Assembly: GCA_036924285.1 (NCBI GenBank)
Contig: JAYKYS010000002.1
Location: forward strand, 2,294,001 to 2,358,000
Direction: 5' to 3'
DNA length: 64,000 nt
Source: Asterella californica
Taxonomy: Eukaryota > Streptophyta > Marchantiopsida > Marchantiales > Aytoniaceae
The translations under genes and the position numbers were made by a program. This document shows positions 1 to 10,258 of this stretch, piece after piece. Each line of letters starts with the position of its first letter. Positions within the stretch are counted from its first letter, which is position 1. Below the pieces are notes generated by a model. That model saw only the letters and a program-made list of their open reading frames with translations. It was not told the origin of the DNA and ran no database searches.

Positions 1-1102
1 TAGCGTCAAGCATCACGTATGCTGGTCCTCGGCTGGCATAAGAATTCCGTCCAACATCACGCTTCGGGATAGTGTCAACTTAGTACTGCAAGAGAACACG
101 GTAGGGAGTCCGCGAACGAGAGAAGTGATGGCAGAGCTAAGAGAATTACGTATCACCACAACGACCATAATATACCAGAGAAGGAGCATGCTGCACGGTC
201 GATTTGTTGCTGGAACTGCCAACCAATTAGCAAGGAGTCAAAGAAACCCACTGCACATATTTCTGGGAATACTGCTGCAAGGAAGGCTACCAGAAAGAAG
301 AGAGCTAGCAACCACAAATGGTTGGAAATGGACGAATGAAACAGAATGGAACGGCTTCGCTCGAACGGCTACAGAGTTCTACTTAAAGCTTGAAGAGCCA
401 CACAGCAGTACCTCAGATCTAAATCGGAAATGGCGAAGAGAGGATGAAGAACAGCTCTGGAGGGACAGATGGAACCTCCTTTGGAGATCGTCCTTGCCTA
501 CCAGAGACAAGGTCTGGTGGTGGAAGCTTTTACATCAGGGTCTATACACCAACGTTCGTGCAAAGAAGATCGGCCATGGGGATGGGTGGTGCCCAAGATG
601 CCCGAACGAGCAAGAGACTGTCAACCATCTCCTCTTCGAATGCCCGACAGTTGCCGCAATCTGGACCAACGTTAGAATCGCCCCCTGGAAGGGACCTTTT
701 CCTCTCACCGTGGCCCTCGATAATCTGCCACAAGTACACGACCAACTATTCAGGGAACGAGAAACACACCTGTCTCTCGCAGGCACTGCTCTCGATACGG
801 AATTAACGAGGGCCACATGGGTAGCAAGGAATTACCTAGTGTACAACCAGGAGGCCAAGGAAGTCTTTCTTCCTGCAATTATCCGAAGAGCCTCAGAGAA
901 GCTTATCGCCATCTGGAGAGAATCGAGGAGAAGAAAGACTGAAGATAAAACTGCACAAGCAGCAATGGAATTGACACATTTGCTGGATCCAAGAGATAGA
1001 AACAGACTACAACAATGGCTACAAGAGCAGCTAACGAATCAAGAAAGTGGGGATGGACGTGACATGGTCGCCGGACCACGTCAAGAACCGGAGCAATTTT
1101 GA
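1..1102 (+). pseudogene. LINE ORF2 C-terminal remnant (zf-RVT region)
   Basis: This is the 3' part of a non-LTR retrotransposon ORF2, continuing from before the window. The reading frame is open from about 130 to the stop at 1100-1102. It carries the reverse-transcriptase zinc-binding module of plant-type LINEs: a Trp-rich segment (SLPTRDKVWWWKLLHQGLYT), then WCPRCPNEQETVNHLLFECP with a CxxC and an H...C pair. The module follows the polymerase and probably helps RNA binding. The same segment occurs at 30470-31462 (YTNVRA, CARCGIHQETINHVLFLCP), so both belong to one family. The frame is better preserved here than there. No poly-A tail or clear 3' end follows. The RT core must lie upstream of the window or be missing. 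Confidence 0.85.
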
Positions 1103-1105
1103 TCG

Positions 1106-2920
1106 TGCTCTAACAAGCAATCCACGCACACACTACACAACTTCAGAGTGGCAACAAGTACCGTACCTATTCACAATGAACAGTGGAGCCGCCTGCCGAC
1201 CTCAACTCGCATGAAGGACAGGTGAAGAAAACGTCGAATATGCAGGACCCACGCTGAAGACGAATTGCTACAAACAGGGAACACGACCAATCTCACCCCG
1301 ATTGCTCGGTCGACGTAATGAGGAAAGCTAGCATTGAGTACTAAATGACGGTTTCAATGTGGAAGACTACATTCTTCGAATTGCTGCACCCCGCAAGTAG
1401 AGAATACACCTTTTTGATGGGTTACGCAATGTCTAAGTGACTACTGTCGAATGCACGGGTAAATGCTAACTCGCCTCTCCGCTCCATCAATTGGCAGCCC
1501 GAGAGAATGGCAAGCAGTGAATGTTCCAAACGAGTGACCCCTGATAGCAAGAGCACTTCCCAGGCTAATCTGGAACCTTCCTCGCCTTCGTGGAACGATG
1601 TCACACGATCTAACGGCAGTGATGACGCGCCCGTTCTTTGCGTGGGTCAAAGCGTTAGGTAACGAAGGACGCCTACGTGCACAACTGAATGCGCTGTACA
1701 ACATATTCCTAACGACGGGAGGGAAGGAGGCGTTACAACCGCGTGAAGCGGCAATTCCGTGAAGAACTAGGGCTTCCCGGGAACTGACCATTGATGCCTT
1801 GCATCCGACGGTCGTGTGGCTTATTGGAGGGAGGGAAGGCCAACAGCCCCACAAGTGGGGATGCTACCCATCCTACGGCCGACATTTCACGATCTACGCA
1901 CCTTGCGACATAACGACAGGAGACAGCTACTGGTCGGCGAGAGTCGATCGAAGGAAGTAGACAAGAAACGGGAAGCACGATAACCTAAAGGACGGACGGA
2001 AACTACGACTGACCAATGCAAGAACGTGTTTCTCCTCCCGCTGAATGGAGCTAGTGGCTGCTCGGGAGACGTGGCAAATATCCACGGCTCCTTAAGCTGG
2101 GTAGGTAGGATGACAGATCCTCGAAAGTTGAGAATCGATGAAATTCACGGGCCAACGCCGTCGCGCATAGAGACTACTCGGCTGCTCCTCCCCTCTCTCT
2201 CTCACTCGCCCTTATTCTTGCCTCGGTCGATTTCTCGTCCTTCCGCTCATAGATAGTCGGATGAAGAGAGATGGCGGTATGTGCACGGCTCCTGCAAATG
2301 TGACTTTGTCGTCGATACAACGGGTCGGGCTAGACACAACCGGTACTGTATCTGGTTGAGCGGGCCCTCGTCTCTCTCCAATTCTCTCGTAGGTAGTCGA
2401 AGCAGTACAGCACGAGATGGCATTATGTGATGGCACGAGAGGTTTTTGGCCGCGGTATCTGGTGGAGAGCTTTATGCTGCGTGGGTCTTCACCTCCCGCT
2501 TCGATGGAGGACTCGAGTCTGCGACTGTCTTCTTGGCGAGGGATGCTGTGGATCACTTGTATCCTCTCTCACTACGGTTTGTCGCCCCTCCCGTGTTGCT
2601 TTCGTGACGGACTACCTCACGAAGGAGAGGAAACGCGAATTGACGATGTGGTGGATATGCAGCTGTGCGGCTGCTCGCCTGTCCTTATTACGGCTGCCTG
2701 GCACTGCTTGGCGAGTAGCGGTGGAGTGAAGTGATAGTTGGTTGCCTTCTCGGAGGGCTGTGCCCCAACTGCGAATTGGTTGGCTTTGGACATCTATCGC
2801 TGAGGAGGACCTATCTATTTTTTCCTCCTTAGTGACGATCGATCGTCTATACGGTACCATCGGCCACGACTGATAAGGCTTGGCATGTTGGAGCAGAGAC
2901 TCTGCTTTTGGAGGGTCGTG
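1106..2920. other. No gene recognised
   Basis: I see no convincing coding region, RNA gene or repeat here. Short open frames exist on both strands, but none shows a recognisable domain. The sequence is mixed in composition, with pyrimidine-rich CTCT tracts around 2190-2210. It ends at the left target-site copy of the gypsy element that follows. Some of it may be LINE 3' sequence or older repeat. Confidence 0.5.
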
Positions 2921-2924
2921 ACGG
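2921..2924. repeat. Left target-site duplication of element 1 (ACGG)
   Basis: ACGG directly precedes the first TGTCGG of the left LTR and is repeated at 11632-11635 directly after the right LTR. A 4-bp duplication is within the 4-6 bp range produced by retroviral-type integrases. Element 2 and the solo LTR also show 4 bp. Confidence 0.85.
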
Positions 2925-4297
2925 TGTCGGAGTGTGATCCGTCTATCTAGGAAAGCGCCGGGCTTCTGGCTGTGGTTGTTTACTCAAGAGGTTGGCTTTC
3001 AGGTCACAACAGGAGCTATAAACACTCACACAGGAGTGTAGAATCCTCTGATATGCTCAAAAAGCGAAATTTAGGTCTCACTGGTAGTAATAGGCTTAAG
3101 CGGTGAACTTTGACACTCAAAGAGAGGAAAACTATGAAGGTTTAGACCTCTAAACTTCCCCTACATGCAAATGAGGTACTACTGAACTCACAGACGAAGT
3201 TTCAACCTGAGATCAAATTCTGACACGGAGATATGAACAGAAAAGTTCTGAATAAGAGAATTATGACAATTTCTGGTACCTAGACAGCTATTCAGACATA
3301 GAACAGAGAATTGGCTCGATGAATTTCAAATCTTCTCACAGTATTTGAAGTCTACAGGATGCTAAACATCCCTGTGAAGTTGGGACTCCTGAATGTTTGT
3401 AGAACTCCAGATCTCCTTCTCTAAAGTCGCTGCTCTAGATTAAGAGCTTTTCAGACCCCCTCTGCTTCAGCGGCCGCCCTGAATTACTCAGTTACTCAAA
3501 TGATTCGAAACTTTTTGGACAGTCGTAGCCCTCCTGACAGTGAACGCAACCACGAAGTTTTGAAGTGATTTCCTCAATTCTGCTGCAATTGGCACCGAAA
3601 ACCCCAAAATCAACAAAAGTGATGCAGTTTTGGCACAATCCGAACTTCAATTGGGCATAACTCCTTGTTTATTGATCCAAATCGAGCAAAAATTTCACTG
3701 ACAGTGCTTGGCACGACGAGCTCTCTCTTCCTGTGCTCTCAGATTTTGAAGATACCTCACCAATTGCTCGAACTCTCCTCTAGAGCTCTGTTTCTAAACT
3801 TAGAGTTTTACAAAAGACAAAAATGGACCAATGGGAGTTCATAGCTCCACTTGACTGTCCTTTTGTGCCTTAAACTACCTGGTAACTTTTCTACACTCAT
3901 AGGCTACCACGTCAAGCCCCCTAGAGTGCCAGCGTATAACTTAAACTACCTAAAACGACACGCAACCCTGAAAGTTAACTTAAATTAGCTAGAAAGCGTG
4001 CATGGGCGACAAGTAAGTACAACCCATGAGCTCAAACCCCTATCAGCATGGAAACCCTAAGTTATGTACATTGAACGTCATAGACAAGTAAGAAGTCACT
4101 TGCACAAGCGCACAAATGCTTGAACAAGATAACTAACATACTATCAGCCTACTAGGACTCAAAATAGTGTTAACACCGTATGCAAAGGTGTCAAACATAT
4201 ACATAAAAGACTAGAAGTAATATGAGCTAACTTCTAGAACTACCAAACCTAAGCGTCGGAGTAGAAGTCAAGCATGTAGCCGCCAAGTAGCGCGACA
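2925..4297 (-). repeat. 3' LTR of element 1
   Basis: This 1373-bp repeat starts TGTCGGAGTG and ends GCGCGACA on the plus strand, with short inverted ends TGTCG/CGACA. It matches 10259-11631 over its full length with about five substitutions (for example near 2946, 3171, 3296, 3358 and 3364). As the element is on the minus strand, this is its 3' LTR. A polypurine tract adjoins it at 4298-4309. Confidence 0.93.
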
Positions 4298-4309
4298 TCC
4301 ACCCCCTCT
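4298..4309 (-). other. Polypurine tract of element 1
   Basis: On the minus strand this reads agagggggtgga and directly abuts the 3' LTR, which begins TGTCGCGC. This is the position and composition expected of the plus-strand DNA primer in LTR retrotransposons. Confidence 0.85.
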
Positions 4310-4345
4310 GAACCTGCACATCCTCCGGTATGTGCCAGATCTAGA

Positions 4346-7300
4346 TCAAGACTCTTCAGCTTCAGCTTCAAATTCATCTTCAACCTCCATTGAGTCTTCA
4401 GCTTCATCTTCAGTAAGCTCTGCAATGTTCTGGTCCTCCCCTCTCCTTTTGAAGAGCTTGATTCTCTTCCCGGCGACTGGTATCTTGAGCACTGCACCAT
4501 CTAACTCTCTCAAAGAGTATGTGGCATTATCATAAACTTCTAACACCACATAAGGTCCAAACCATCTCTTGGAGAACTTTCTGATAGCGCTATGCTGATT
4601 ATCAAGACTACTATCATAGACTAACACCCAATCACCTTCCTTAACTGGTTTGGGTCGTAATCTATGCGTTCTATCAAATCTGCCTTTGTTTCTCTCTCTA
4701 GCAGTCTTCAACCTTTCCACAGCTTTGGCAACATCCTCAGGTCTCCGTTCTAACTGCTGGATCCTTAATGCAAGAAGATCCTCCGTACTTCTACCATCTT
4801 CCCATGGCAAAACATTCCAAGTAGGCACAACCTCCTCAATCGGCATCACAGGTTTTTGCCCTAGTATCAACTCTGCTGGCATGTAACCTGTAACGGTACT
4901 ATGAGTTGTACGATCTGCCCACAAAGCAAATGGTAGCAGTCTAGGCCATTCACGGATCTTATCCTTGCAAGCTTTTACCAAAGCTTTGATGATTGGCGGA
5001 TGACCTCTTTCGCTCTTGCCATTCCCTTCAGGATTGTAAGCAGTGGTTAACGCCAACTTGATTCCCAATCGCTTGAAGAATTCAACTGCTTCTTGTGCAT
5101 CCAGCTCACCCCTATCTGCAGTGATCTTTCCCACACACCCATACCTACAAATAACATCTTCAAGTAGAAAGCGGCAGACACTAGCAGTGGTCTTCGTCCT
5201 CAGAGCACGACCTTCAACTTGGTTAGATAGATCTTCTCTAGCCAAGACTAGATACCTCATTTGTCCAAGTCCAAATGGCATAGTTACCAGATCAACTACC
5301 CATTTGTAATGAATGGCTAAAGGATAAGTAGGATGCAATCCATCACGATGACGTACGTTGGAATACATCTGGCAGGGTATACAAGATGAAACAAACTGTA
5401 CTACATCCTTATACATACCCTTCCACCAATACTTTTCCTTCATCTTGGCAAATGTAGCCCAAACTCCTCTATGACCAGCCCATAAACTCTCATGGAACTC
5501 CTTGATCAGCTTCTGCTGCGATTCTAGGTCACATACCACCCGCTGCGGTATACCTCCTTGTAGCTTAGGGCGCTTCCATAGATGTCCTCCATGTAAAAAG
5601 TAACCATAAGCTATCCTACGGATCCTCTTGAAATCTGCATCAGACCAACCTTCTTGCATTTCCAGTGAACTCAAATAGCGCCCAAGATCCAACCACTCGC
5701 CATCATACATAGTTTCCTCAAAAAACTCCAACGAGGCTGCAAAACAGCTTCTATCTCTTCTAGCAAGAGCACTAGAATAGAACTCTGTTCCCACATCTTC
5801 CTGATCATCTATCATTTCTTTCTCATCGTAATACCTAGCCCTTGATAACATATCTGCCACAGGATTATCCTTCCCTGCAATATGTCTAAACTCTGGGTTC
5901 AAGGACTTGATATATGCTATCCACCTCAACATAGCAATATCTGGAGTTGTACAGCTAGTGATCATTCCCAAGAGAGGTAAACAATCTGTCTCCACAACCA
6001 CAGGTGCTCCTATCAAGTATTCCTTATCACTCTTCATCGCAGTAACTACTCCCCATAGCTCTCTCTTGACCTGAGGGTAGTCTCTCTGCCGTGAACTTAA
6101 TACCTTAGCACCAAAACGCACCACATATCTATTTCCATCCTCATCGTCTTGTCCTACAGCCCATCCAATGCCAATAGGACTAGTATCAACAGTAAGGATA
6201 ACAGATCTGCCCAACTCATATGTTACCTTCCGTAGAGTTGGTGGTGAAGCTAAAAGATCCTTCAACTTCCTCATAGACTCGCTTTGCTCCTCTTGCCACT
6301 GAAATCTTTGCCCCTTCCTCAGCAGCTTGTACAACGGATCTGCTACATGTGCAAAGTGTGGAATCCATATATGATAAAACACACATGCTCCTAGAAACCT
6401 TCTCACCTCAGTAACCGATCCACATGTCTCCTTCATCCTTCGGATGGCATCAACCTTGTTTGGACAAGGTTTCCGACCATAAGATCCACACAGATGTCCC
6501 ACTATTAACACCTCTTGTACTCCAAACACAGACTTGGCTCCTGATAAAGTCAAATGAACCTCTTCCAGTCGACTCAGTATCTTATCACAATCAGCTATGT
6601 GATCTGCAACAAACTTACGGCACCCCCTCTGATCCATTACCTCATTCTTCTCCTCCTCAGCACATCCTTTGATCGGCACATCATCAAGGAATGGCATAGT
6701 TTTTTCAGGAATGAAGTCCCTCAAAACTTTGTTCATGCCATTCATCATATGTGCTACAGAATTGGTAGCACCTTGCGGCAAGGTGCACATCCTTAGTAAC
6801 CCCAAGGGTGTCCTCATTGTAGTCAAGTCTCTACTCTCAGAGGATAATTGAAACTGGTCATAACCTGAATATAAGTCTCCCATGGAATAGATAGCACGAC
6901 CAGCAAAAGCCTCTGCAAACTCGTCTACAATAGGTCCTATACCCATATTCCTGATAGTTACCTTGTTAACTGGCTGCATATCTTGGATAAATCTCAAAGC
7001 TCCACTCTTCTTCGGAACAGTAAACCATCTGCTAGAATAGGGAGCTATAGACGGTTCCAAGATACCCATCCTAATCCTCTCATTGAGCAAGTCTATCAGC
7101 TTTGGCAGATGAGCTCTAGGCACAGGGATAGGACGTAGATTCCAAGGCACATGCGGTATAGTAAAGATTACCATAGGTGCAACTACACTTGGATCTACAC
7201 ATCCTACTTCATGTGACTCAAACGCAAACGCCTTACCATGCCTAGATAGCATCTCCCTGAAGCTCTTCTTCTCTTGCTCGGTAAGAAATCCATCACCTCC

Positions 7301-7855
7301 AATCTTCAGCTCCTTCAGTGTTGTTTCTGTGAACTGGTGCCCAATTCTTCTCGGTCCTCTGAGCGTTGGTTCTCGTGCAGCTTGCTCCATCTTCTGATTG
7401 TAATCGAGTGGTAAAGGCAAAGCCACCGGTTTGACTTTCTTTGCCACTGACTTGTACTTGGTCTCCACATACACCTCTTGTCGATCTATAAACTTATCAA
7501 TTACATCATAAAGCTCCTTGGAGCTCACTCTCACCACTCTATCTACATCATCTATAGAACTTTCTACTATAGATTTCAACTCCCCTATAGTATCTACCAA
7601 ATACTGCTCTTCAAACACTCCAGATATGTATTCATCTCCTGCTAACTCTCCACTATCCCACAAAGATTGTTGTGCATACTTCACATGTTGCCTCTCAAAC
7701 CTCTTCAGATTCTCAACCTTCCTATAACACACTGATCCATATGACGTCAATCCTAAGAAGCCAGTGGATAAAGCTTCCTTCTCTACTGGATCAGGCGAGA
7801 ATCCTAGCTCTACTGTACCGTTGAAGTCTCGCTCTTCAATGGTACTCTGCCAAAA
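4346..7855 (-). CDS. pol: Element 1 pol: reverse transcriptase, RNase H, integrase
   Basis: This frame encodes the polymerase part of the element and is open from the frameshift site to a stop at 4346-4348, about 1170 codons without interruption. In order: an N-terminal linker; RT with the motif SGALRFIQDMQPVNKVTIRN and active site FLDD near 6680 (Phe in place of the usual Tyr); RNase H with ILTVDTSPIGIGWAV, KRELWG and VETDCLPLL; an integrase HHCC finger (FHESLWAGH...CIPC); and a DDE core (VVDLVTMP, TADRGELD, NPEGNGKSERGH). A GPY/F-like segment (RWFGPYVVLEVYDNATY) follows, then a very acidic tail in place of a chromodomain. There is no start codon of its own at the frame opening; the frame is -1 to the upstream ORF and is joined through the signal at 7815-7858. 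It copies and integrates the element. Confidence 0.93.
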   Translation of the reverse strand, partial: FWQSTIEERDFNGTVELGFSPDPVEKEALSTGFLGLTSYGSVCYRKVENLKRFERQHVKYAQQSLWDSGELAGDEYISGVFEEQYLVDTIGELKSIVESSIDDVDRVVRVSSKELYDVIDKFIDRQEVYVETKYKSVAKKVKPVALPLPLDYNQKMEQAAREPTLRGPRRIGHQFTETTLKELKIGGDGFLTEQEKKSFREMLSRHGKAFAFESHEVGCVDPSVVAPMVIFTIPHVPWNLRPIPVPRAHLPKLIDLLNERIRMGILEPSIAPYSSRWFTVPKKSGALRFIQDMQPVNKVTIRNMGIGPIVDEFAEAFAGRAIYSMGDLYSGYDQFQLSSESRDLTTMRTPLGLLRMCTLPQGATNSVAHMMNGMNKVLRDFIPEKTMPFLDDVPIKGCAEEEKNEVMDQRGCRKFVADHIADCDKILSRLEEVHLTLSGAKSVFGVQEVLIVGHLCGSYGRKPCPNKVDAIRRMKETCGSVTEVRRFLGACVFYHIWIPHFAHVADPLYKLLRKGQRFQWQEEQSESMRKLKDLLASPPTLRKVTYELGRSVILTVDTSPIGIGWAVGQDDEDGNRYVVRFGAKVLSSRQRDYPQVKRELWGVVTAMKSDKEYLIGAPVVVETDCLPLLGMITSCTTPDIAMLRWIAYIKSLNPEFRHIAGKDNPVADMLSRARYYDEKEMIDDQEDVGTEFYSSALARRDRSCFAASLEFFEETMYDGEWLDLGRYLSSLEMQEGWSDADFKRIRRIAYGYFLHGGHLWKRPKLQGGIPQRVVCDLESQQKLIKEFHESLWAGHRGVWATFAKMKEKYWWKGMYKDVVQFVSSCIPCQMYSNVRHRDGLHPTYPLAIHYKWVVDLVTMPFGLGQMRYLVLAREDLSNQVEGRALRTKTTASVCRFLLEDVICRYGCVGKITADRGELDAQEAVEFFKRLGIKLALTTAYNPEGNGKSERGHPPIIKALVKACKDKIREWPRLLPFALWADRTTHSTVTGYMPAELILGQKPVMPIEEVVPTWNVLPWEDGRSTEDLLALRIQQLERRPEDVAKAVERLKTARERNKGRFDRTHRLRPKPVKEGDWVLVYDSSLDNQHSAIRKFSKRWFGPYVVLEVYDNATYSLRELDGAVLKIPVAGKRIKLFKRRGEDQNIAELTEDEAEDSMEVEDEFEAEAEES

Positions 7856-9402
7856 CCCCTAGACTCTCTGAACTCCTGAGTAATCTTAGGCAGTGGACGG
7901 TCTCTCAAGCTATCACGATTCCTCTCATGTTCTGCAGCAACGGTCAAAAACTGAACAGCTCTTTTGCCGTCTCTACTACGTATCCTAGCATAAGCTGAAC
8001 CATCATCCATAACTCGTGTCTCCATTCTAACAGCAGTAATGTAAGGCTGCCCTAGAATGATAGGATAGGTTGACATGTCTTGCACAAAGAAATTCTGAAC
8101 ATCACTAATGTCACCCACAGTTACCTTGATGTTGGGGCAAGCACCATAGAGTTCTCCTCGCTGGTTGTTGGCAGCACGGATAAGCCATCCATGATCGGTG
8201 TCTATGGGCCACCTCCCACGCTTGTACAGCTCCTTAGACATCAGATTAATCTCTGAGCCATGATCAATCAACGCCACCACAGGTTCCTCTAGATCTCCCA
8301 GCTTCACTAAGGTCTCTGTGGTTGTTCTCGCCCAATGGTTGTGAGAATAATGGCTCTTCTGCGATGCTTCCACCTCATCTTCAAACCTCACGTGCTGATC
8401 TGATCTTCCCTCTGATACTTGAGAGCAGTAACCAGCAATCTCATCCTCCTCATCCTCCGACAGTTTGGTCCCTAGAGCGTTAAGCGTAGCTGCTTCACCC
8501 AAAATCTGACGTTTCCTCTTGATGATATCTATGATAACCTCATGGAACTCACGCTTTGCTATCTCAAGAATCTCACCCAAGGTAAACTCAACCTTCCCAT
8601 TCAAGATACGATTCTCTAACACCTGCTTCAGGTCTGTAGCAATCTCAATATCAGACTGAAGTTTGTATGCAGGCATCTTACCCTTCTCCTTGCTTCTCTC
8701 CTTCTCCTTTGGTGTTGTAGGTGGTAGATCCTCCATAGTCTCTTCCCGAGTAGGTGTTGTCTCCTGCCTTGCCTCTGGTCTAGCCCTTTCACTCCTTGTA
8801 GCAGGTCGTTTGGCTGTAGAAGCCTCACCTGCATCCTCCCTCCTGCGTTTTTCTTCTAGTACAGCTTCATGCTGACTTCTTGCAACATAAGCATGCACTG
8901 ACATAGTATCCACAGGGTCATTCCATCCTGTAGTTTCTCTAATTGAGTTGCCAACCCTTCGTAGCACATCCTTGTCTAGCTCTGTTCTAGCTACGGACCG
9001 CACTACATCTGACCACAACCCAGTAGTCCCTTTTTCTCTCTCCATCTCCACTTTCACTCCACAGGTAGCAGCATTCACAAGAGAAACAGCATGTGATGTT
9101 GATATCTCATTCACAAGTCTCTTCATACCACCCTTGCCAAAGTTGGTTCCCAACATCATCCCAGTCTCTCTCAAATGGATCTTACCATCTTTGAAGAAGA
9201 TCAGATCCTTCCTCAATGCATCTAAAAACTCCCCACAATCTCTCCATACATGGTCTAGACTATCACACCATATACAACGATGAACAAAGCCTTCTCTCAT
9301 CTGAGGTCTCTGCATAGCAGGCTGTACATTCTGCTCCTTCTCTTCTAACCTAGTGAGCTTAAGCTTAAGCTCCTTCATACCCTTAATCAACTCATCAAGC
9401 GG
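7810..9402 (-). CDS. Element 1 nucleocapsid zinc knuckle and aspartic protease
   Basis: This 530-codon frame is in phase with gag and separated from it only by one TAA (9405-9403); it has no ATG at its start, so it was probably made as a gag extension. It contains a CCHC knuckle (CIWCDSLDHVWRDC, near 9250) for RNA binding, a charged Glu/Lys/Arg-rich middle, and a retropepsin-like protease: VVALIDHGSEINLMS near 8270, and the downstream hydrophobic-Gly element YPIILGQPYITAVRM near 8050. The active-site triad reads DHG, not D-S/T-G. The ORF ends at 7810-7812 immediately after the frameshift stem-loop. The protease would release gag and pol products. Confidence 0.85.
   Translation of the reverse strand, partial: PLDELIKGMKELKLKLTRLEEKEQNVQPAMQRPQMREGFVHRCIWCDSLDHVWRDCGEFLDALRKDLIFFKDGKIHLRETGMMLGTNFGKGGMKRLVNEISTSHAVSLVNAATCGVKVEMEREKGTTGLWSDVVRSVARTELDKDVLRRVGNSIRETTGWNDPVDTMSVHAYVARSQHEAVLEEKRRREDAGEASTAKRPATRSERARPEARQETTPTREETMEDLPPTTPKEKERSKEKGKMPAYKLQSDIEIATDLKQVLENRILNGKVEFTLGEILEIAKREFHEVIIDIIKRKRQILGEAATLNALGTKLSEDEEDEIAGYCSQVSEGRSDQHVRFEDEVEASQKSHYSHNHWARTTTETLVKLGDLEEPVVALIDHGSEINLMSKELYKRGRWPIDTDHGWLIRAANNQRGELYGACPNIKVTVGDISDVQNFFVQDMSTYPIILGQPYITAVRMETRVMDDGSAYARIRSRDGKRAVQFLTVAAEHERNRDSLRDRPLPKITQEFRESRGFGRVPLKSETSTVQ
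7815..7858 (-). promoter_or_regulatory. -1 ribosomal frameshift signal between PR and pol
   Basis: Reading the minus strand, the heptamer GGGTTTT (7858-7852) has the form X XXY YYZ in the frame of the upstream ORF (GGT TTT). After a 6-nt spacer GGCAGA comes an inverted repeat: arm GTACCATTGAAG (7845-7834), 7-nt loop, arm CTTCAACGGTAC (7826-7815), twelve pairs with a single A-C mismatch. The upstream-frame stop TAG (7812-7810) follows the stem by two bases. The pol frame is open only from just upstream of the heptamer. All three parts of a standard -1 signal are present at normal spacing. Function is inferred, not shown. Confidence 0.8.
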
Positions 9403-10182
9403 TTAGTCTTCCTCTCTAGCAATTACCAAAGCAGGCTTAGTAGACAACTGCTTGACAGGAATTATCAGAGGTGCTGCTTCACTTACCACCACCTTGTCCC
9501 TTCTTCTCTGTCTCTTGGCCAGCAAAGAAACAGCCTCTTCTACCTCCTTCCAGTCAGTTTTCAATCCTCTCTCCTCACTCTTGTCTTCCAGCAACAGCTC
9601 AAGCTTCTCCTGAATAGTCACGTCCGCTGCTTGTAGGAAAAGCTCGGTCTTCTCAACCTCTAGTGTAAGCTTCTCTGTCCTAGAAAGCTGAGCATATTGA
9701 CGATCAAACTCCCTTAACAACTCATTTACAGACAAACCTTTGTTAGGTTTCACCACCCACTCCAAGAATGTTCTCTTGGTCACCCTCTCTGAATCTTCAG
9801 TGTAGTACTCCTCCTTCAAAGCGCGCATAAAGCTCTCCCAACTCTGTCCTTGCTGCTGCTTGAGCTCCTTCACACGCCCACGAATCTCAGGGACAACAGC
9901 AAGTTCAAAGTTCTCCACCATCTCCTTCTCAGGTACCTTGTTCACCTCCATCTCCCTAGCATAGTATCGCACATACTTGGAAATATTTGTCCCCTTGAAC
10001 TGGTCCATCTGATGCACCACAGATTGCAACGCCTTGGTTGCTAATACCTCCTTCCTCTCTGTGCTCTGCTGCTGCTGCATAAACATGGAAAAAGCTTGGA
10101 ACATCTTCATCGTAGCAGCATCAAACTGAATAGGTTGCTGAGCAGCAGCAGCACCTCCACTTGATGATCCTTGGTTGGCCAT
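9403..10182 (-). CDS. gag: Element 1 gag (capsid)
   Basis: A 259-aa protein starting at an ATG (10182-10180), 48 bases downstream of the candidate PBS. Residues 10-40 are Gln-rich and the rest is charged and helical, with a gag-like core (YVRYYAREMEVNKV, then WESFMRALKEEYY and NELLREFDRQYAQLSRTEKL), matching the retrotransposon-gag pattern of a helical capsid. It assembles the particle that packages the RNA. It ends EED-stop, and the frame simply continues after the stop into the zinc-knuckle/protease ORF. The stop may be a recent point mutation or a regulated read-through site. Confidence 0.85.
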   Translation of the reverse strand: MANQGSSSGGAAAAQQPIQFDAATMKMFQAFSMFMQQQQSTERKEVLATKALQSVVHQMDQFKGTNISKYVRYYAREMEVNKVPEKEMVENFELAVVPEIRGRVKELKQQQGQSWESFMRALKEEYYTEDSERVTKRTFLEWVVKPNKGLSVNELLREFDRQYAQLSRTEKLTLEVEKTELFLQAADVTIQEKLELLLEDKSEERGLKTDWKEVEEAVSLLAKRQRRRDKVVVSEAAPLIIPVKQLSTKPALVIAREED

Positions 10183-10229
10183 GATATCTGATCCTGTAAC
10201 ACTCTCAAGAAAACTCCCACCCTAGGTGT

Positions 10230-10247
10230 TTCACGTCGAGTTCACCA
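10230..10247 (-). other. Candidate primer binding site of element 1
   Basis: On the minus strand, tggtgaactcgacgtgaa lies 11 bases inside the 5' LTR and starts with TGG, complementary to a tRNA CCA end. I could not match it to a particular tRNA from memory. Confidence 0.55.
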
Positions 10248-10258
10248 AAAAGAGAGTA

